The notes: generated from the letters alone by a model not told the origin. A DNA stretch of 64,000 nt from Leeuwenhoekiella polynyae (GCF_042683665.1 NZ_JBHUOO010000003.1), one strand, 5' to 3'; counted from the stretch's first letter, positions 35,763 to 45,336 are shown. Made by a program: numbers and translations.

Positions 35763-35780
35763 AATTCAACATTTTGAATT
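35763..35780. repeat. Right-flank inverted repeat of the inserted cassette
   Basis: AATTCAA / TTGAATT around CATT-T, located 8 bp before atpG. With the left-flank repeat it frames the four-helix-bundle gene. Confidence 0.55.
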
Positions 35781-35787
35781 AAAAAAA

Positions 35788-36663
35788 ATGGCAAATTTAA
35801 AGGAAATACGTAACCGAATTTCATCAGTATCTTCTACGATGCAGATCACCAGTGCTATGAAAATGGTGTCTGCTGCAAAATTGAAGAAGGCTCAGGATGC
35901 TATTACAGCTATGCGCCCGTATTCTGATAAATTGACCGAGTTACTTCAAAATCTTAGCGCTTCGATGGAAGGGGATAGCGGGAGCCGTTTTGCAGAAGAA
36001 CGACCTGTAGAAAAAGTACTTGTAGTAGCGATCTCTTCTAACAGAGGTCTTGCAGGAGCTTTTAACTCTAACATTGTTAAAGAAGCTAAGAACATTGCAG
36101 CTAATGTCTATGCAGGTAAAGAAGTTCACTTTCTAACCTTGGGAAAAAAAGCAAATGATATTCTTAAAAAAACACATACGGTTGTTTTTAACGACACTGT
36201 GATTTTTGATGATTTGACTTTTGAAAACGTAGAGGAAATTGCAGAACGTGTTATGAACCTTTTTGTTGAAGGTACTTACGATAAAGTAGAATTGCTTTAC
36301 AACTCATTTAAAAATGCAGCAACACAGATTGTAACTCGTGAGCAATTTCTACCTATTGTTCCTTTAAAAGAGCAATTTGAAGATGTAACACCTGAAAATA
36401 CTTCAGACTATATTTTTGAGCCTTCTAAAGAAGAGATAGTTAAGCAGCTTATTCCTAAAGCGTTAAAAACACAATTTTTTAAAGGAATCAGAGATTCTGT
36501 TGCTAGTGAGCATGGTGCGCGTATGACTGCTATGCACAAAGCAACTGATAATGCTACCGAGTTGAGAAATCAGCTTAAGTTGACTTACAACAAAGCACGT
36601 CAGGCTGCGATTACCAATGAAATCCTTGAGATCGTAGGTGGTGCAGAAGCATTAAATAATTAG
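35788..36663 (+). CDS. atpG: F-type ATPase subunit gamma
   Basis: 291-residue rotor shaft. The N-terminal helix is MANLKEIRNRISSVSSTMQITSAMKMVSAAKLKKA and the C-terminal helix ends KLTYNKARQAAITNEILEIVGGAEAL, both family hallmarks. Normal length. It closes this operon; atpD and atpC are not in the window, as in other Bacteroidota, where they form another unit. Confidence 0.97.
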   Translation: MANLKEIRNRISSVSSTMQITSAMKMVSAAKLKKAQDAITAMRPYSDKLTELLQNLSASMEGDSGSRFAEERPVEKVLVVAISSNRGLAGAFNSNIVKEAKNIAANVYAGKEVHFLTLGKKANDILKKTHTVVFNDTVIFDDLTFENVEEIAERVMNLFVEGTYDKVELLYNSFKNAATQIVTREQFLPIVPLKEQFEDVTPENTSDYIFEPSKEEIVKQLIPKALKTQFFKGIRDSVASEHGARMTAMHKATDNATELRNQLKLTYNKARQAAITNEILEIVGGAEALNN

Positions 36664-36685
36664 AAACTATTTTATTTCATATCTT

Positions 36686-36713
36686 AAAGCCTTGCAATTG
36701 CAAGGCTTTTTTT
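36686..36713 (+). terminator. Intrinsic terminator of the atp operon
   Basis: Palindrome AAAGCCTTGCAA / TTGCAAGGCTTT followed by seven T. Confidence 0.93.
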
Positions 36714-36809
36714 GATTTACTCGATTATCAATATTGCATAACTAAGATTATTTAGTATTAACCCGTACAATCGGATTCCCTATAAAGCGTTTGTTATATA
36801 AAAGTATAT

Positions 36810-37238
36810 ATGATTTACAGAGCATCTTTTTTCCTTCTTTTGATTCTAAATATCTCTTGTGGAGGTAGTAGCGAATTAGTGAAGAACCCTCCATTTAAAG
36901 TCGATAAAACACAAACAAAAGCTGAGAAGCCTGATAAAGTTCAGGTTGTTTTTGATGTTTCAGAATTACCTGCTGATGTAGTTTTTAAAGACCTATATTT
37001 TCAGAATAAAAAATCACGCGTTCTTTGGGATAGTAGAGCTACTTATTATGCTACATTTTCAAATGCTAAAGTAAACTCAGAAGATCGTGTTCTTTCTGCT
37101 GATAGAGCACAGGAAGCTAATAATCCCTTACCTCAAGTGCCTGTTAAACCACCTTATAAAATTTCAGAAAATCAAGCCTTATTGAATTATCAAGTAAAGG
37201 ATAAAACTTTTTTCACCATACTTGAGCTTAACCCATAA
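36810..37238 (+). CDS. Hypothetical exported protein, probable lipoprotein
   Basis: 142 residues with a hydrophobic start (MIYRASFFLLLILNISCGGSS). The Cys17 lipobox (LNISC) is not ideal but is followed by GGSS, common in Bacteroidota surface-exported lipoproteins. The rest is Lys/Asp-rich with Val-rich strands; no family recognised. Gaps before and after contain no other gene. Confidence 0.7.
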   Translation: MIYRASFFLLLILNISCGGSSELVKNPPFKVDKTQTKAEKPDKVQVVFDVSELPADVVFKDLYFQNKKSRVLWDSRATYYATFSNAKVNSEDRVLSADRAQEANNPLPQVPVKPPYKISENQALLNYQVKDKTFFTILELNP

Positions 37239-37306
37239 CAGTAAGGTGTAAACAACTTCTGCTGAATTAATATAACTCCTTTTAGAACTATTTAAATCCC
37301 TTTTTT

Positions 37307-38740
37307 TTGAGTGTACTGAAACGTTTTGTAAAAGATACAGCGGTCTATGGTCTGGCAACTATACTGCCGCGTATTATGAATATATTCCTGGTTTATTTGC
37401 ATACCGATAAAGTGGACACGACCGGTTATGCAGGTATAACTTCTTTTTATATTGGAGCTGCTTTTCTTAACGTATTGCTCACCTATGGGATGGAAACTGC
37501 ATTTTTTCGGTTCTTTTCAAACTATGAAGATAAACAACGTGTTTACAGTACGGTTTTAATTGCACTTACCACAACTACACTTTTCGCTCTTGGAATTCTT
37601 TGGTTGTTGAGAGCACCTATTACAGAAGCTTTAGAGCTCCCTTCATCGTATTTTGCATATCTAGTAGGGGTTGTAATACTTGATGCGCTGGTTGTCGCTC
37701 CTTTTGCCTATCTGAGAGCAAAAGGCAAAGCCTTAAAGTTTGCGGGTATTAAATTGGTCAATTTGGCAATATATGTTTTGCTCAATGTGGTTTTGCTTTG
37801 GGCAATACCACACTTTAATTTAAATTTCAGCTGGTACGACTCAAGGGAATTACTTACCTACGTTTTTATCGCAAATCTTGCTGCAAGTGCGGTAACTTTT
37901 TTATTGATCGCTCCAGACTTCTTTAAAATCAAACTGGTTTTTGACCGAAAACTCTTTGGTGAACTCTGGCAGTACGGCTGGCCGGTTCTTGTTGCGGGTC
38001 TTGCATTTGTAGTCAATGAGAACTTAGATAAATTGATGCTGGGTGATATGCTAGACAAAGACATTATGGGTGCTTATTCCGGGTGCTATAAACTGGCGGT
38101 ATTTATGACCATTTTTATTCAGGCGTTTAGATTGGGAGCAGAACCGTTTTTCTTCAATCATGCTAAAAATAAAAATGCTCCTGTAACCTATGCGACTATT
38201 CTAAAATACTTTGTCATCGTTGGTGCTGGAGGTTTGCTGATTATAGTGTGCTTTATAGATATTTTTAAAGATATTTTAATTGGCGATCCTGATTACTTTA
38301 AAGCTTTAGAGATTGTACCGTATATACTTTTAGCAAATCTCTTTTTAGGTATTTATCACAATTTGGCGGTGTGGTACAAGCTAACAGACAGAACACATTA
38401 CGGAATGTACTTTTCAGTATTGGGAGCAGCACTTACCATTGGGTTAAACTGGTATTTTATACCAATTATTGGTTTTATGGCTTCAGCATATGCTACAGTT
38501 GCGGCTTATGGCGTGATGATGTTGATTTCGTACTTTTACGGTCAAAAATATTATCATATTCCGTATAACGTTTCCCGCATCGGGCTGTATCTTTTTGTAG
38601 CGACAGCCGGAGCATTAGTTTCGTTTTACGTATTTAGAGTAAATTATATCGTGAGCACGCTGTTGATTCTGGCTTTTGTAAGTCTCATTTTCTTTTTAGA
38701 AAAGACCGAATTGAAAAGCATTTTAAACCGAAATAAATAG
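37307..38740 (+). CDS. Oligosaccharide flippase family protein
   Basis: 477-residue MOP-superfamily membrane protein with about 14 helices. It starts MSVLKRFVKDTAVYGLATILPRIMNIFL, the usual start of these Bacteroidota proteins, which supports TTG at 37307; the nearby GTG at 37311 is out of frame. The conserved GYAGITSFYIGAAFLNVLLTYGMETAFFRF follows. It flips a lipid-linked saccharide, perhaps with the nucleotidyltransferase further downstream. It is separate from the main polysaccharide locus. Confidence 0.85.
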   Translation: MSVLKRFVKDTAVYGLATILPRIMNIFLVYLHTDKVDTTGYAGITSFYIGAAFLNVLLTYGMETAFFRFFSNYEDKQRVYSTVLIALTTTTLFALGILWLLRAPITEALELPSSYFAYLVGVVILDALVVAPFAYLRAKGKALKFAGIKLVNLAIYVLLNVVLLWAIPHFNLNFSWYDSRELLTYVFIANLAASAVTFLLIAPDFFKIKLVFDRKLFGELWQYGWPVLVAGLAFVVNENLDKLMLGDMLDKDIMGAYSGCYKLAVFMTIFIQAFRLGAEPFFFNHAKNKNAPVTYATILKYFVIVGAGGLLIIVCFIDIFKDILIGDPDYFKALEIVPYILLANLFLGIYHNLAVWYKLTDRTHYGMYFSVLGAALTIGLNWYFIPIIGFMASAYATVAAYGVMMLISYFYGQKYYHIPYNVSRIGLYLFVATAGALVSFYVFRVNYIVSTLLILAFVSLIFFLEKTELKSILNRNK

Positions 38741-38763
38741 CAGCTCTTTAAATCAAGCACAGT

Positions 38764-39198
38764 ATGCAAATAAATATCATCAATAAATCGAGTCACGATT
38801 TACCTCATTATGAGACCGAAGCTTCAGCAGGAATGGACCTCAGAGCAGTTTTGGATGCTCCGGTAACTTTAAAACCCTTGGAGCGAGCCATTATAAAAAC
38901 CGGTTTGTTTATCGAATTGCCGGTAGGCATCGAAGCTCAGGTAAGACCGCGTAGTGGTCTTGCAGCAAAAAAAGGAATCACCGTTCTTAATGCTCCGGGA
39001 ACCATTGATGCGGATTATCGCGGTGAAATAGGAGTGATCTTAGTGAACCTTTCTAATGAAGATTTTACGGTAGAAAGCGGTGAGCGTATCGCACAGTTAG
39101 TTATCGCAAAACATGAGCGAGCAGATTGGAATGAAGTTGAAGTACTCAGCGAAACGGTACGCGGAGCCGGTGGTTTTGGAAGTACTGGTACTAAATAA
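38764..39198 (+). CDS. dut: dUTP diphosphatase
   Basis: 144-residue trimeric dUTPase that hydrolyses dUTP to dUMP. The five motifs are visible: AGMDLRA (motif I, Asp), PRSGLAAKKGI (II), NAPGTIDADYRGEIGVIL (III), GERIAQLV (IV), and RGAGGFGSTG (V). Normal length. 23 bp after the flippase. Confidence 0.97.
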   Translation: MQINIINKSSHDLPHYETEASAGMDLRAVLDAPVTLKPLERAIIKTGLFIELPVGIEAQVRPRSGLAAKKGITVLNAPGTIDADYRGEIGVILVNLSNEDFTVESGERIAQLVIAKHERADWNEVEVLSETVRGAGGFGSTGTK

Positions 39199-39309
39199 TA
39201 AATATCTATTTTTCTTTTTCGCTAAGGCGGAAAACTAACAAGCAAAACTTTTTCACCAGATGAGTTTTGTATAAACCTTCCTTTTACAGGGAAAAACCAG
39301 AAACAAAAG

Positions 39310-40320
39310 ATGAAAATCATTGTCCCCATGGCAGGTCGCGGTTCGCGACTACGTCCACATACCTTAACCGTCCCAAAACCTTTGATTCCTATTGCGGGTA
39401 AACCTATTGTTCAGCGACTGGTTGAAGATATTGCCCACGTTTTAGAAGAAAACATTGAAGAAATCGCGTTTGTGATCGCAGAAGACTTTGGCGCTGAAAC
39501 CGAAAAAAATCTCAAGCAAATCGCTCAAAGTTTAGGTGCTAAAGGAACTATTTATTATCAGGACAAACCTTTGGGAACCGGCCACGCGATTATGTGTGCT
39601 CAGGATTCGTTAAGCGGACCTTGTGTTATTGCATATGCAGACACACTCTTCAGAGCAGATTTTACGTTAGATAAAGAAGCAGATAGTGTGATCTGGGTTA
39701 AACAGGTTAAAAACCCGGAGGCTTATGGTGTGGTTTCACTTAATGAGCAAAACGATATTGTAGGACTTGTTGAGAAACCTATAGATTTTGTTTCAGACTT
39801 GGCGGTTATTGGCATTTATTATTTTAAGGATGGCGCTATTCTTAAAAATGAATTGCAGGCTGTTTTAGATGCTAAATTGATGCACGGTGGCGAATACCAG
39901 ATCAATGACGGTATCAAGCAAATGCAGGTTAAAGGCTATACCTTTAAACCCGGCAAAATCGATGAGTGGATGGACTGCGGAAACAAAAATGTTACTGTTG
40001 AAACAAACGGAAGAATGCTTCAGTTTTTACATAAGGAAGGGGAGCATATGGTTTCAACTTCGGCTAAATTAGAGAATGCTTCGGTAATTCCACCTTGTTT
40101 TATTGGCGATGATGCGGTGATAAAAGATTCAACAATTGGCCCTAATGTTTCGGTAGGTGAAGGAACAGTAATAGAGAACAGTACAATATCAGAAAGTTTA
40201 ATTCAGACTTTTAGTGAAATTACTAACGCGCAGTTAAAAAACGCGATGATAGGTAATTATGCTAAATTCGATGGTAACTTTACAGCAATCAGCATCGGAG
40301 ATTATTCAGAGCTGATTTAA
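39310..40320 (+). CDS. Sugar-phosphate nucleotidyltransferase with left-handed beta-helix tail
   Basis: 336-residue nucleotidyltransferase. The nucleotide loop is PMAGRGSRLRPHTLTVPKPLIPIAGKPI, with the metal/sugar region ADTLF and VEKP. The C-terminal part (about 255-330) has hexapeptide repeats of a left-handed beta-helix (CFIGDDAVIKDSTIGPNVSVGEGTVIENSTI). This is the GlmU/RmlA-like layout; the sugar is unknown but glucose-1-phosphate or mannose-1-phosphate types are likely. It starts a run with TPR, DUF4292 and EnvC-like genes. Confidence 0.88.
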   Translation: MKIIVPMAGRGSRLRPHTLTVPKPLIPIAGKPIVQRLVEDIAHVLEENIEEIAFVIAEDFGAETEKNLKQIAQSLGAKGTIYYQDKPLGTGHAIMCAQDSLSGPCVIAYADTLFRADFTLDKEADSVIWVKQVKNPEAYGVVSLNEQNDIVGLVEKPIDFVSDLAVIGIYYFKDGAILKNELQAVLDAKLMHGGEYQINDGIKQMQVKGYTFKPGKIDEWMDCGNKNVTVETNGRMLQFLHKEGEHMVSTSAKLENASVIPPCFIGDDAVIKDSTIGPNVSVGEGTVIENSTISESLIQTFSEITNAQLKNAMIGNYAKFDGNFTAISIGDYSELI

Positions 40321-40329
40321 TTTATAAAG

Positions 40330-41676
40330 ATGAAAGCATTTATAATCTTGTTGATCACTTTGTTGTTTTCGCCGTTGGCGGAAGCGCAAGAGCCTAATCC
40401 TTTACAAGATGTAAATGTGGATGATCTTGAAGATGTTACAGATGATTTTCAGGAGTCTTTTTTTGAAGCTTTAAAGCAGAAAGGAATCGAGAATTACGAC
40501 CGGGCGATTGCAGCTTTAGATAAATGCATAGCCTTACGCCCGCAAGAACCCATTCTCTATTTTGAAAAAGGAAAAAACGAAGCAGCTCTGGGTAATGTTC
40601 AGGAAGCCGAAAATAATTACCTAAAAGCCTTACAGCTCAAACCGAATCAACGCGATATGATGGAAAGCCTTTATGAGGTTTATTATGCACGTCAGGATTT
40701 TGATAAGGCGATAGATTTGGTGCAGGATCTGGTAAAATTTGATATCAGATATAAAGAAGATTTAGCACGAATTTATGTTCGTAAAGGGGCTTTTGAAAAA
40801 GCACTTACTGTTCTGGATGAGTTGGATGACAATTTGGGTAAAGATGCCTACCGCAGCCAGATAAGAGAGCAGGCGCTGGCACTGAGTGGAGGTGATGTTA
40901 AAGAGCGTGTGCTTCTAAAAGAGATTGATGCAGACCCTGAGAATGAGCAAAATTACCTCAATCTCATTTATGTTTACAGCGAGCAAGGCAATACTGATAA
41001 AGCTTATGTAATCGCTCAGCGTTTATTAAAGATAAATCCTAAAGCAGATGCTGTGCATTTGGCGCTTTATAAATTCCATTTAGAGAATGGTGACGTACAG
41101 CAAGCCTTCAATTCTTTAGAGAAGGTGATGAAAAGCAGCCGCATTGAACCCAAAGCAAAACACAGCGTTCTAAACGATTTTCTGATCTATGTGGATAGAA
41201 ACCCTGAGTATGAACCGGAACTGGAACAGGCGATCGCTTTATTTTCTTCGGAAGAACAAACCGATGTAAATGAAGAACTGGGTGCTTACTATTTAAAAAA
41301 TAAAGATAGCACAAAGGCGTTATCGTACTACGAAGCTGCTTACAAAAAAGATGTTTCAGATATTAATGTTTTGCGTAATCTGATTATGTTGCAACTTCAG
41401 GCTAGTCAGTTTGATAAGGCTGCTGCACTTAGCGAGGAGGCACTTATGCTATACCCGGCTCAGGCTTTATTTTATTTAGTATACGGTGTTGCTCAAAATG
41501 GACTAGGCAATACAAAAGAAGCTGCAGATTATTTGGAAATGGGTTTGGATTACATCATTGACAACCCAAAGATGCAAGCTGATTTTTATAGTGAACTGGC
41601 ACGCGCTTATGATAAATTAGGTAACGCGGCTAAAGCTGCAGATTACCGTAAACGCCTTACAAATTTGACACAATAA
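40330..41676 (+). CDS. TPR-repeat protein, exported
   Basis: 448 residues. A signal peptide (MKAFIILLITLLFSPLAEAQ) precedes TPR-like helices through the length, e.g. YDRAIAALDKCIALRPQEPILYFEKGKNEAALG and NYLKALQLKPNQRD. Probably a periplasmic scaffold. 9 bp after the nucleotidyltransferase and 1 bp before the DUF4292 gene, so cotranscribed. No enzymatic domain. Confidence 0.85.
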   Translation: MKAFIILLITLLFSPLAEAQEPNPLQDVNVDDLEDVTDDFQESFFEALKQKGIENYDRAIAALDKCIALRPQEPILYFEKGKNEAALGNVQEAENNYLKALQLKPNQRDMMESLYEVYYARQDFDKAIDLVQDLVKFDIRYKEDLARIYVRKGAFEKALTVLDELDDNLGKDAYRSQIREQALALSGGDVKERVLLKEIDADPENEQNYLNLIYVYSEQGNTDKAYVIAQRLLKINPKADAVHLALYKFHLENGDVQQAFNSLEKVMKSSRIEPKAKHSVLNDFLIYVDRNPEYEPELEQAIALFSSEEQTDVNEELGAYYLKNKDSTKALSYYEAAYKKDVSDINVLRNLIMLQLQASQFDKAAALSEEALMLYPAQALFYLVYGVAQNGLGNTKEAADYLEMGLDYIIDNPKMQADFYSELARAYDKLGNAAKAADYRKRLTNLTQ

Positions 41677-41677
41677 T

Positions 41678-42445
41678 ATGCGAATACTCCATAAAGTTTT
41701 AGTGCTTACAACTCTTTTAAGTTTGGCAGCTTGTAAGTCTACAAAAAACACCGCTTCAGTAGAAGATCTTGCTTCTGCAAAAATAATTGCAACGCATTAT
41801 GAGACACACCCGCAATTTGAAACACTTGCGGCACGTTTAAAGATTAAATATTCTGATCCGGAAACCAATCAAAGTGTGACGGTGAGTTTGCGTATGCAGA
41901 AAGGAGAAACCATCTGGATGAGTGCTTCTGTTTTGGGAATTTCTCTTGCAAAAGCAATGATCACCAGAGATCGCGTTCAGTTTTATGAGAAGATAGAGGG
42001 CACCTATTTTGACGGTGATTTTGAGTTGCTGAGTGATTTGTTAGGCACAGAATTAGACTATGATCAGGTTGAAGCTTTATTGACCGGTCAGCCAATTTAT
42101 GATCTAAGAAATGGTGGTTTTAGTGCAGGATCAACCTCATCTCGTTATCTCATTGCGCCAAGAAAGCAATCTAAACTTTTCAATCTATTTTTCTACTTGA
42201 ATTCTGGAGCATTTACACTTCAGGAGCAACGCCTTACACAGCAGGAAGAAAATAGGGATCTTACCATCCAATATGACGATTATATTCAGGAGGAAAACGG
42301 TTACTTTCCGTCAGAAATCCACGTAAGAGCTCAGGAAACAGAAAAGACAACAACTATAGATATTGAATACCGCGGAATTGATTTTAACGCAGATGTAAGC
42401 TTTCCGTTTAATATTCCCGGCGGGTTAAAAGAAATTAAACTTTAA
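41678..42445 (+). CDS. DUF4292 family lipoprotein
   Basis: 255 residues with lipobox LAAC (Cys19). The mature part is strand-rich and fits the Bacteroidota DUF4292 family (NQSVTVSLRMQKGETIWMSASVLGISLAKAMITRDRVQFYEKIEGTYFDGDF type). It resembles LolB-like lipoprotein-carrier folds in arrangement (inference). Its last base overlaps the start of the EnvC-like gene. Confidence 0.87.
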   Translation: MRILHKVLVLTTLLSLAACKSTKNTASVEDLASAKIIATHYETHPQFETLAARLKIKYSDPETNQSVTVSLRMQKGETIWMSASVLGISLAKAMITRDRVQFYEKIEGTYFDGDFELLSDLLGTELDYDQVEALLTGQPIYDLRNGGFSAGSTSSRYLIAPRKQSKLFNLFFYLNSGAFTLQEQRLTQQEENRDLTIQYDDYIQEENGYFPSEIHVRAQETEKTTTIDIEYRGIDFNADVSFPFNIPGGLKEIKL

Positions 42446-43695
42446 TGCAGTTGAAGCAGTTTTATACATTCAGTTTACTGATTCTTCTTTTTTTAGGAGG
42501 AAGCGCCAACCTTTGGTCTCAAAATGATAAACAGGCAGAGCTGGAGCGTCAGCGCCGGGCATTGATGAGTCAGATTGAAGAACTGAGTAAACTGCGTCAA
42601 AGCAATAAGAAAAAGGAAATGAATGTTTTGAATCAGGTTGAAGATCTGGATTCAAAAATTAAAACACGTGAAAACCTGATCAAGGTTACCAACTCACAAG
42701 CCAATTTACTTACGCAAAAAATCAATCAGAATATCAATAGAATTTCCGCTTTGCGGGATGAGTTAGAAAAGCTGAAAGATGATTATGCGGCGATGGTTCA
42801 AAAGTCATACAAGAGTAAAAGCAGTCAAAGTCGAATTATGTTTTTGCTTTCTTCTGAGAGTTTTTTACAGGCATATAAGCGGGTGCAGTATATGAAACAA
42901 TACAGCAACTACCGTAAAAAACAAGGTGATCAGATTAAAGAGCGTACTGCACTTTTGCAGGAAACCAATACCAAACTTATTGAGCAGAAAGAGCAAAAAC
43001 AACAATTGATCGCTCAGAACAAACTAGAGCAGCAGAAGCTTCAGGAAGAGAAAAAACAGCAAGATGCGCTCATTGCTACCATCCGTGAAAAAGAATCTAC
43101 CTACGTGGCTCAGATCAATAAAAAGCAGGCAGAAGCAAACAGGATAGATAAAGAAATAGATCGAATTATTAGAGAAGCAATTGCCGCTTCTAATAAAAAT
43201 ACAGCCACAAAAACAACGGCAAAGCCAGAGGTTGGTAAACTCGCAACATTTGCACTTACTCCTGCAGCAAAGGCTCTTGCTAACGACTTTGTTTCTAATA
43301 GAGGTAAGTTAGACTGGCCGGTAGAACGCGGTCGTGTTTATAAGAAGTTTGGGACTTCACAGCACCCTACCTTGCCAAATATTACAACCTATAATAGCGG
43401 AGTTGAGATAGAAACTGCTCCCGGTGGCGTTGCGCGGGCTTCCTTTAAGGGTACCGTATTTCAGATTCAGGTAATTAAAGGTGGGGGATATGCCGTTTTT
43501 ATCAGACATGGAAATTACCTAACCGTTTATCAAAATCTAAAAAACCTGAAGGTTAAATTGAACGATCAGGTTGACACAAAGCAAGCCATTGGCGAAATCG
43601 CAGAAAACTCCTTTAGTGGTAAAACCATATTAAAGTTTTTGGTTTATAAAGATTCAGAGCGCTTAAATCCTGAAGATTGGATTTATAATATGTAA
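42445..43695 (+). CDS. EnvC-like murein hydrolase activator with degenerate M23 domain
   Basis: 416 residues. A signal peptide (ends LWSQ) leads to long coiled coils (about 30-235), then a C-terminal LytM-fold (about 287-416). The M23 zinc ligands are not intact: the HxxxD site reads NSGVEIE and the HLH site reads KTILKFLVY, while RHGNYLTVYQNL is kept. As in E. coli EnvC, a catalytically dead domain suggests activation of an amidase rather than hydrolysis. It ends an operon with TPR and DUF4292 proteins. Confidence 0.88.
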   Translation: MQLKQFYTFSLLILLFLGGSANLWSQNDKQAELERQRRALMSQIEELSKLRQSNKKKEMNVLNQVEDLDSKIKTRENLIKVTNSQANLLTQKINQNINRISALRDELEKLKDDYAAMVQKSYKSKSSQSRIMFLLSSESFLQAYKRVQYMKQYSNYRKKQGDQIKERTALLQETNTKLIEQKEQKQQLIAQNKLEQQKLQEEKKQQDALIATIREKESTYVAQINKKQAEANRIDKEIDRIIREAIAASNKNTATKTTAKPEVGKLATFALTPAAKALANDFVSNRGKLDWPVERGRVYKKFGTSQHPTLPNITTYNSGVEIETAPGGVARASFKGTVFQIQVIKGGGYAVFIRHGNYLTVYQNLKNLKVKLNDQVDTKQAIGEIAENSFSGKTILKFLVYKDSERLNPEDWIYNM

Positions 43696-43844
43696 ATCTG
43701 ATTTTTGTTCCATCGTGAATTCAATTTGATAAAAAACCTTCGATAGCTCCGTGTTTTCTATGCGGCTCATTTATTCATTAATAGGATTATTGTATTTTAG
43801 AGCTAGACAAGACTTCTATTCTATCTTCTAAACTATTCTGTTTT

Positions 43845-45266
43845 ATGAAAAAAATTACGCTTCTCTTTTCCATTTTAATGATTTCGGGTTTAGTTTCTGC
43901 CCAAAAGAAACAAGAAAAAATAATTTCAGAACTTGAGCAAGATGCAGATAAATATGGCGCTATAGCACATAAAATTTGGTCTTTTGCTGAAATGGGGTAT
44001 CAAGAAGAGCAAAGCGTTGCACTGCTTCAGGAAACTTTAAAAGATGAAGGTTTCACAATTGAAGATGGTGTTGCCGGTATGCCTACAGCTTTTATTGCCA
44101 GTTACGGTTCTGGAAAACCGGTGATCGCAGTTCTGGGTGAATATGACGCTCTGCCAGGCTTATCTCAAAAAGCGGTCACGCATAAAGAATCTGCTGGTGG
44201 TGTAGCCGGTCACGCTTGCGGGCATCATCTCTTTGGTACTGCTTCTGCAGCTGCGGCAATAAGTATTAAAAAGTATTTAATTGAAAGCGGTAAGTCAGGA
44301 ACCATTCGGTTTTATGGCTGCCCTGCCGAAGAAGGCGGTTCAGGTAAAGTTTATTTAACCAGAGCGGGCTTATTTGATGATGTGGATGCTGCATTAAACT
44401 GGCACCCCGGAAATTCTAACGGAGCAAATCCCGGAGCCGCTTTGGCAAATAAATCAGCTAAATTTAGATTTCACGGTATCGCTGCCCACGCAGCAGGAGC
44501 CCCTGAAAAAGGTCGTTCTGCGTTAGATGGCGTAGAGGCGATGAATTATATGGTAAATATGATGCGCGAGCATGTTCCCGAAGATGCGCGTATTCATTAT
44601 GTAATTACAGATGGGGGTAAGGCTCCTAATGTGGTTCCTGATTTTGCTGAGGTGTATTATTATGCCCGTCATACTACAAGAGATGTTGTGATTGAAATCT
44701 TTGATCGAATGGTAAAAGCCGCAGAAGGTGCTGCTATGGGAACAGGTACCACAATGGACTATGAGATGATAGGAGGAACGCATGAATTGCTTCCTAATCT
44801 CACGCTGCAAAAGCTGATGTATTCTAACCTGAAGGAAGTGGGAGGTTACACGTATACAGCTGAAGAACGCGAGTTTGCTGAAGAAATTTCAAAAACACTA
44901 GGAAATAAACTAGATATCAAAAATGTTGAAGGTATTAGCGATTACAACCCTAATCCGGAAGCAGGCGGTTCAACAGATGTGGGTGATGTGAGTTTTAAAG
45001 TGCCTACAGTTGGTTTATATACTGCTACCTGGGTCCCGGGAACTCCGGCTCACAGTTGGCAAGCTGTCGCTGCCGGCGGCATGAGCATTGGTGAAAAGGG
45101 AATGATGATCGCAGCTAAAACTATTGCTAAGACCGGAATGGATTTACTGAATGATCCTTCTATTTTAAAAGCGGCAAAAAAAGAATTCATAGAAAAGCGC
45201 GGTACTGACTTTGAATACATTCCATTATTGGGAGATCGGGAACCGGCATTAGATTATAGAAATTAG
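43845..45266 (+). CDS. Secreted M20-family amidohydrolase (AbgB-like)
   Basis: 473 residues with a signal peptide (MKKITLLFSILMISGLVSAQ). The metallopeptidase fold has GEYDALPGLSQK, HACGHHLFGTASAAAAI (metal ligands), and PAEEGGSGKVYL, then the dimerisation domain, and a C-terminal GGSTDVGDVSFKVPTVG and HSWQAVAAGG. It is closest by motif to aminobenzoyl-glutamate hydrolase subunit B and related amidases. The substrate is unknown; export suggests a periplasmic role. Confidence 0.88.
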   Translation: MKKITLLFSILMISGLVSAQKKQEKIISELEQDADKYGAIAHKIWSFAEMGYQEEQSVALLQETLKDEGFTIEDGVAGMPTAFIASYGSGKPVIAVLGEYDALPGLSQKAVTHKESAGGVAGHACGHHLFGTASAAAAISIKKYLIESGKSGTIRFYGCPAEEGGSGKVYLTRAGLFDDVDAALNWHPGNSNGANPGAALANKSAKFRFHGIAAHAAGAPEKGRSALDGVEAMNYMVNMMREHVPEDARIHYVITDGGKAPNVVPDFAEVYYYARHTTRDVVIEIFDRMVKAAEGAAMGTGTTMDYEMIGGTHELLPNLTLQKLMYSNLKEVGGYTYTAEEREFAEEISKTLGNKLDIKNVEGISDYNPNPEAGGSTDVGDVSFKVPTVGLYTATWVPGTPAHSWQAVAAGGMSIGEKGMMIAAKTIAKTGMDLLNDPSILKAAKKEFIEKRGTDFEYIPLLGDREPALDYRN

Positions 45267-45285
45267 AGTGAGAATTAAACAAACC

Positions 45286-45318
45286 AAAAAAGGGAAGCAT
45301 TGTTTGCCTCCCTTTTTT
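45286..45318. terminator. Bidirectional intrinsic terminator
   Basis: AAAAAAGGGAAGCA / TGCCTCCCTTTTTT (one mismatch) between the convergent amidohydrolase and thioesterase genes. Confidence 0.9.
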
Positions 45319-45336
45319 ATTGAATTTTATCAAAAC

